Assembly: GCA_000727475.1 (NCBI GenBank)
Contig: KL647293.1
Location: forward strand, 4,403,783 to 4,467,782
Length of the DNA: 64,000 nucleotides
Direction: 5' to 3'
From: Sarcocystis neurona
Lineage: Eukaryota; Apicomplexa; Conoidasida; Eucoccidiorida; Sarcocystidae
The position numbers and the translations under genes were made by a program. Position 1 is the stretch's first letter. Each line of letters starts with the position of its first letter. Below, one piece after another: positions 59,193-64,000 of this stretch. The notes under the pieces were generated by a model. That model ran no database searches and was not told where the DNA came from. It worked only from the letters and a program-made list of their open reading frames with translations.

Positions 59193-60144
59193 ACGCACTG
59201 TTTGACCACTCCATGTGTAACTGTTCCCTTCGCTGATTCTTCGGGCCTATGTACGCTGTAGTCACTACTAGCGACTCTCTGCTGTAGGCCCTGGTGTCTC
59301 CGCATGCCGTGCACGTCCGGCCCGTCTATGCCGACTAAGTGAAACTGCCCCCGTGACTTTCAATCCTCCTCAAGTGGTAATCATTTACGTCGGTAAGAAG
59401 ATACAGAACAATGACAATGAAGTCCAGTGCCGTATGGTGGGGCATGACAGCGTCTCACGTGATTCCTTTTGAACCAGCATGCCGTGCGATTTCCTTAATG
59501 ACGGTGCCTTCGCGGACGTTTGCAACCAAGCAAGCTTGCTGTGGGTCGGTGTACAGTACGTTCTCCACCACCTTACTCACTGCGCCTCATAAAGGAGACA
59601 ACCGATGTCTTCATTTTGTTTCTTCGTGCTGCCTACACCGCTAAAGCTCTTGTGCACTCATTTTGACAAGGTTTCGTAAACTGGAATGCTTCTCTATTAG
59701 ACGGGGAGAAAACTCGTCATTCCAAAACTAAATTCGTACTTAAAGCTACACAGAATCCACCGTTCCGCACATCGTCTCACATGTCCTGTTGGTCATGACC
59801 ATTATCGAAGTGGCGATAAAAAACGAGGAGCCTCGCCTTCTTTCAAGCTCGACGACTAGACGTGGCATTTCCATGTGTTGCTTCAGTTCGCTAGGTAACG
59901 GTCCTGCTTTCTGGGCAAGGTGTGGCCGGCTCCACCAAGACCACCACTTCGTACTCTGGAACCAAATCAGCATTTTTGAGCCGCCAAATCCTCCTCGTCG
60001 ACTGGCACACCCCTGACGCGGCGACCTCGTACTCCCTTCTGATACACACAGTCACTAGCGTCCCCCCGCCACGTTATTGTTTCTCTTTTATATTCATCCT
60101 TACACGTTTGTACTGCACATAAGAGTGTACCACTGCTGCCAACA
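59193..60144. other. Stretch without a supported gene
   Basis: Several short - strand frames read like protein in succession but in different frames (ADLVPEYEVVVLVEPA near 59970-59923, then RLVVELERRRGSSFFIA near 59865, then ACLVANVREGTVIKEIA near 59530-59480). No splice junction joins them. They may be exons, a decayed gene or chance. Confidence 0.35.
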
Positions 60145-60690
60145 ATGAAGTGCACTATTAAATGGCCGATGTCGCAACATCGGAGCTTCATCCTGAAAGT
60201 GTCTTCACCGTATGAGTATCCAGTAGTTGATGTGGCGAAGCTTTCAGTACGGAAGGACAGACAGACGTCAACTCACGTTGAAACGCGCAAGCTACATGCA
60301 TTTACAAAACTCATGATGCAGCTGCGCCATGTGGGAATGATCACGTTTGTTCCCCTACGGAGGCTTCACGAGTGTCAGTTTTCGTCTGCTGAGGAAGTCC
60401 TGTCGATGTGGCACGGCAAAGTATTTTCGTAATTAGTGTACCCCGTAGTAATCACAGAAACACCAATGATCACCCTGTCCTCCTCCAAAGAACAGTTGGC
60501 AGGGGGTGCAGATTCGCTCGGGTATCTGGGACGGTCTAAGTTACTCAAGGCGACTGACGTGTGTTTGCGATTGGCCCTCTGGTTTGGCGTAATTCACGAG
60601 AATCAGTATAGAGTTGTAGCCGCAAACGACACGAGGAGGGTAATGTCCCCCCTACGCCCTAGCGACTGGGAGAAGCTGCACGTAGGATAA
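60145..60690 (+). CDS. Open frame of 95 aa, continuing in the same frame after one TAA
   Basis: ATG at 60145 (MKCTIKWPMSQHRSFIL...) to TAA at 60430-60432, with a convincing composition (KLHAFTKLMMQLRHVGMI, EEVLSMWHGKVFS). The same frame reopens at once and stays open to 60690 (ADSLGYLGRSKLLKATD, LALWFGVIHENQYRV). No GT-AG pair with matching phase removes the stop. The first ORF could be a small complete gene. The second could be 3' sequence, a separate exon or the rest of a disabled gene. No family recognised. Confidence 0.33.
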
Positions 60691-62153
60691 CCGTATGCGA
60701 CTTTGGATCGGATATATATGGTGGCCACCCTCCGTGTTTGACAGCAGCAGCTCGTCGCGTTTCACGCTACGACTGTCCAGAGGAGGTATAGTGTAACAAG
60801 AGGAATTGTTCTGCAGCACTTACGCTACAGTTACGTTGTCACCCTGCTTGGGCCCCTGAAAGGCACCCCGACAGTATAGAGCCTTCAGACTTCCTTCTCA
60901 TGATCTGCGCTGATGAACATGGGCAGGATCTTGCAGCCTACATAAAGGATGCAACAGGCGCCGGGTCGAAGTCAGCGGACCACGGGAGAATGGGACACAC
61001 ACACGGTACAGTTCTTCTCATTGTTGCATTGAGTCGCTGATACACGCGCTGGTGGTTGCTTACGGAAATCTCTACTACGTGCACGCGGTGGAAATCGCGT
61101 AGCGTTCGACACGAGACTCAGCACGATCAGAGTGAACACATCAGACGCTCCTGCCACACGGATGAACACGACCGCTTCATCTGGGTGTGTTCGGTGTCAG
61201 GCTACCGTGCCCACGCTTCCTGAGTCCGGAGTTCAACGCCCCACTGCTGCCGATAGCTCCGGTACAACGTTTACAAAGTTTGAGGACTAGGCGCGCTTCC
61301 CTTGTTGTCTACAATGGATATAGCGCTGAAGCGAAATTACGAAAACTTCGTGTTAATGCGCAGTTGGGGGCGGCTTGCACGCCCTTCTTTTCCGCAGAAA
61401 CGTGTTACCTCCATCACGGGCTTGTTCCCGGTTTCGCGTGTAGCCCGTCAATACGGGCCCGGGAAAACGAAGAAGATGGCTTGTTCCCGGTGCCGCCGTC
61501 AATGAAGGCACGTGAAAACTAAAAAAGTTATCTTGGTAGCAGTCCCAAGGCAGCCAGGGTTCAAACCTGTTCGTGCTCGAACATGTGGACGTACACGGCA
61601 CGTGTCCGGACCCGCCTCCTTCATGCCGAGGCAAAAGCTGTATCTCGTTTTCTCTTTTCTCTTCGCTGCCGAATATACCCGCTGTTGTGCTCCGTTCAAC
61701 GATAGAAACTCTACTTCGTGGCGAATTTTAAGTCTTATTCATTGGCCGTATGTGTGTGACTTTTGACTCTTGCGCTTCTTAAGAAACTCGGAACTACCCT
61801 AGGAGTGCACGCGGAACTACCCGTATTGTGCCCTACTGTGCAATGCAGCACGCACGCCCGCCGTTCGTTGGGTGTAGAGTCGCTGCGTCGCACAGAGGAG
61901 ATATTCCCCATGACCTTACATTTATTCGTTCGCTTCGAAGTGTTGTGGGATATATACAGGATGATATTGCAAGAACTGTGACGAACCCCATGGAACGGCG
62001 GTGTACTACGTACACTTCACGCGGATGATGCTTAAAATGGGGGGCGAGCGGTGTGCGTTGGTGCGTCAAAAATGAAGAGTCAGCTACACCAGGAAAAGAC
62101 CTCGTGCTCACCCTGTCCATTCTAAACGTGATACTGCGGAGTACATGTAGGGT
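60691..62153. other. Stretch without a firmly supported gene, with a small coding-like duplication
   Basis: A + strand 111-codon frame (61187-61522, no ATG) contains two related segments, GLVPGFACSPSIRAREN and GLFPVPPSMKAREN, from an imperfect direct duplication at about 61420-61519. An antisense frame overlaps. No other motif. Confidence 0.35.
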
Positions 62154-63158
62154 TCAGCACAAATTAAAATGCATCCGTGTCGGACACTTCCAATTAGAGT
62201 TGTTGTCGGTGTTTTCCCCGTTGACGATATCCCGGCCGACTGCGTGACTGAATAGGGGGTCCATTTTCGTACGGCTCCCGGCGTTCGTATAGTTCACCAC
62301 CTTCAAAGTATCTCTGCCGTTCTTGTCTTCGTCCGTAGAGCGAGTTTTCGGCTGCATATTTTTTTGAGCTACACCAGGGTGTGTAGTTACTTTTTCGTGG
62401 CACTTTTTTTCGGTCCTTCACACTCGCTTTTCCACTGCATTGTCATCATCCCCCCGTTCGTATACCTTCGTGACTTACGCGTTTACCCGACGGGTATTAC
62501 CTAGCTCGAAAGTATACACGGCACCCGCTTCCACTGAAGGTCCCCCCAGAGCAGACACGCATGGACAGTTGGTCGTGGACGCTGCGTTGGTGGGGATATT
62601 CGACGGGGTTCTAGCCTCTCCGTATACGCATCCACACTATAGATACATCCGTAGATACAGACATACACGCATACCCTTTTAACCGATACGTACATGCGTA
62701 CACACACGCATGCACACGTACGTACACAAATAAATACAAACGTACATACGTACGTACACACATATCCTTATATGCGTAGATACATATGCATGCATATGTA
62801 CGCGAGTGAATATACTCGTAAACACACGCACACACACTCACACCCACGCACACTCACCCACTCACACACACATACATACAAGGAGGCACACACACACACA
62901 GATACACACATACACACACACACAGAGACACAGACAGACAGACAGACAAACCGGCAGACAGACAGACAGACACACACACACACACGTACATGCACATGCA
63001 CATACACAAACACACACACACACACATACACACACACACACACACACACGTGTGCGATTGCCCGCAGAGAGGTACTTACACATGGGCAGCGTGCTTCTAT
63101 TAAGCCCAGCATTATTCGCGTACGGATTCTTCGAAAACGCTGAAACAATTCCCTCCAT
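62154..63158 (-). CDS. Two-exon small gene, 97 aa, with a CA-repeat intron
   Basis: Exon 1 63158-63080 (ATG, 26 codons plus one base, [16 protein letters not shown]...; donor GTAAGT), intron 63079-62369 (711 nt), exon 2 62368-62154 (acceptor CTGGTGTAG). Both boundaries are phase 1, and 294 nt give 97 aa. The product is hydrophilic, with charged Asn/Asp/Lys-rich stretches ([36 protein letters not shown]), no signal peptide and no membrane segment. Exon 1's frame is also open upstream to an acceptor at about 63258, so the real start could lie further up. No family recognised. Nearly the whole intron is the CA/CAGA microsatellite block. Confidence 0.55.
62641..63050. repeat. CA/CAGA/CGTA compound microsatellite
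   Basis: About 400 bp of imperfect ACAC, ACGTACA and GACA units, with the purest CA run at 63008-63050. All long frames here (Thr/His on +, Cys/Val on -) are repeat artefacts. Confidence 0.9.
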
Positions 63159-63285
63159 AGTTGCACTGCGTCCTGCTGAGCGTATCACCTTGTGCAGTGT
63201 GTTTCCTTGAGCTCGATTCACCAGACTACCGTACTTGGGGGGCACGTGTAGCTCACCTGTGTATACCACACTATTGTCGTGCTAG

Positions 63286-64000
63286 CAGCTCCTGAAGGAG
63301 TCGTTGTCTCTATACGGGAGGGACAGAGGTGGCTACTGCATTGTGGACTACAAAGAAGGTCGACCCCGTCCTTTTTTCGTGCAGACGGGTCTCAAGGGAA
63401 ACCCGTGGCGGACGCGGCACGTAGAAGAAATCGCATCACAACCCACTATAAAACGAAGTTTTTCCAGCTCGTTTGCATCTGTGCTGGGATCAACTCAGCT
63501 CCGTAAAGCTGACAACACCAGCGTGTCAGATTCCGGAACCGATATTGATGGTCTTTCGGTGTCAACATCTGACTTTTGCAGTGGTGCATGCCCTAGCCGT
63601 TCTCCAGCGAATGGTGCTTGTTTTCCTCGGAGTGGAATTCTTTGGACGGCTTCCGCTTTTAAAGCAGATAACAGTAGTGCAACGAGTGTTGCACGGGCAG
63701 GAATAGCAGGTTTTTCGTCACTTGCTATTGCTGCTTGGAGTGCACCCCGTAAACACTGCGTCGACGTTGTAGCCCTTCGTGTGAGCTGGCCACTGATGGG
63801 CGCAGGTTTTTCGCCTGCAGCCGCAATGGAGCGCACACCAGATTGCAAAAACGTAATGCTATGCATGTCGCAGGTGCCTCCCCGTGCTGAAGAACATCTG
63901 CAGTGTACGAGCAAGCCACTGGAGGCTGCAGTGGCAACGGCCACTGGCGAGCTCCCTGGTGCTGCTTGCGCACCGGCGCAGCACGCAGCCGACGCGTGGC
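63286..64000 (+). CDS. Long internal exon running off the window, unknown function
   Basis: After a TAG/acceptor (TATTGTCGTGCTAG, AG at 63284-63285) one frame is open for 238 codons to the window end. It begins QLLKESLSLYGRDRGG, GYCIVDYKEGRPRPFFVQ, GLKGNPWRTRHVEEIASQ, then becomes Ser/Ala-rich with scattered Cys (SDFCSGACPSRSPANGACF, TPDCKNVMLCMSQVPP). Such a length is very unlikely by chance, and the first 70 residues look like a folded domain, though I recognise none. There is no in-frame ATG near the start, so an upstream exon is needed. It would lie across or beyond the - strand gene ending at 63158. An antisense frame (63944-63495, 149 codons) is also open. Confidence 0.55.

Noticed and set aside
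58465..59265. Frames spanning the N run
   Set aside because: They exist only because N codons were not read as stops.
59455..59614. A 52-codon - strand frame readable only with a +1 frameshift (ATG at 59614)
   Set aside because: Each half is short enough to arise by chance, no slippery site or splice pair supports joining, and nearby pieces show similar chance-like shifts.
61535..61590. tRNA-like B box on + (GGTTCAAACC)
   Set aside because: The nearby CTTGG...CCAAG hairpin and TTCAAAC loop do not form a cloverleaf, and no acceptor stem was found.
62641..63050. Long Thr/His (+) and Cys/Val (-) frames
   Set aside because: They are direct products of the CA repeat and have no coding meaning.

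Overview
This window looks like nuclear DNA of an eimeriid coccidian (Eimeria or a close relative such as Cyclospora). That is inferred from roughly balanced base composition, intron-rich genes with GT-AG boundaries, many CAG/CTG trinucleotide tracts that would encode runs of Ala, Gln, Ser or Leu, and repeat-poor blocks alternating with repeat-rich blocks. I see no bacterial operon signals, rRNA, convincing tRNA, transposon or CRISPR array. Species was not determined.

Layout. 1-11 kb is repeat-poor: the 3' end of an Ala/Ser/Thr-rich gene on +, several weak open frames, a single-exon one-helix membrane protein on - (3486-4031), and a two-exon bL32-type organellar ribosomal protein on + (7094-7786). 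About 11-33 kb is repeat-rich (TA, TATACA, TATC and CA microsatellites, minisatellites, CAG tracts). Most of it appears to be the introns of one very long - strand gene, whose phase-compatible exons encode a P1/S1-nuclease-like protein with a C-terminal membrane helix and several replaced metal ligands. 33-50 kb is repeat-poor and has mainly - strand multi-exon genes of unknown function, the best being 39253-41034 (353 aa) and 46077-46705 (189 aa). 50-56 kb holds a 982-aa + strand protein with two LSD1-type zinc fingers on consecutive exons. 56-62 kb is repeat-poor, with an N gap flanked by a perfect 106-bp inverted repeat. 62-64 kb has a small two-exon - strand gene whose intron is a CA-rich microsatellite, next to a + strand exon that runs off the window.

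The genes show no shared pathway. Two (bL32 and possibly 3486-4031) suggest organelle function, one resembles a nucleic-acid hydrolase, and one is a zinc-finger scaffold. At this base composition many open frames of about 90 codons occur by chance, so I trusted frames mainly when splice phases, a family motif or unusual length backed them. Gene models were read by eye and lack transcript support.
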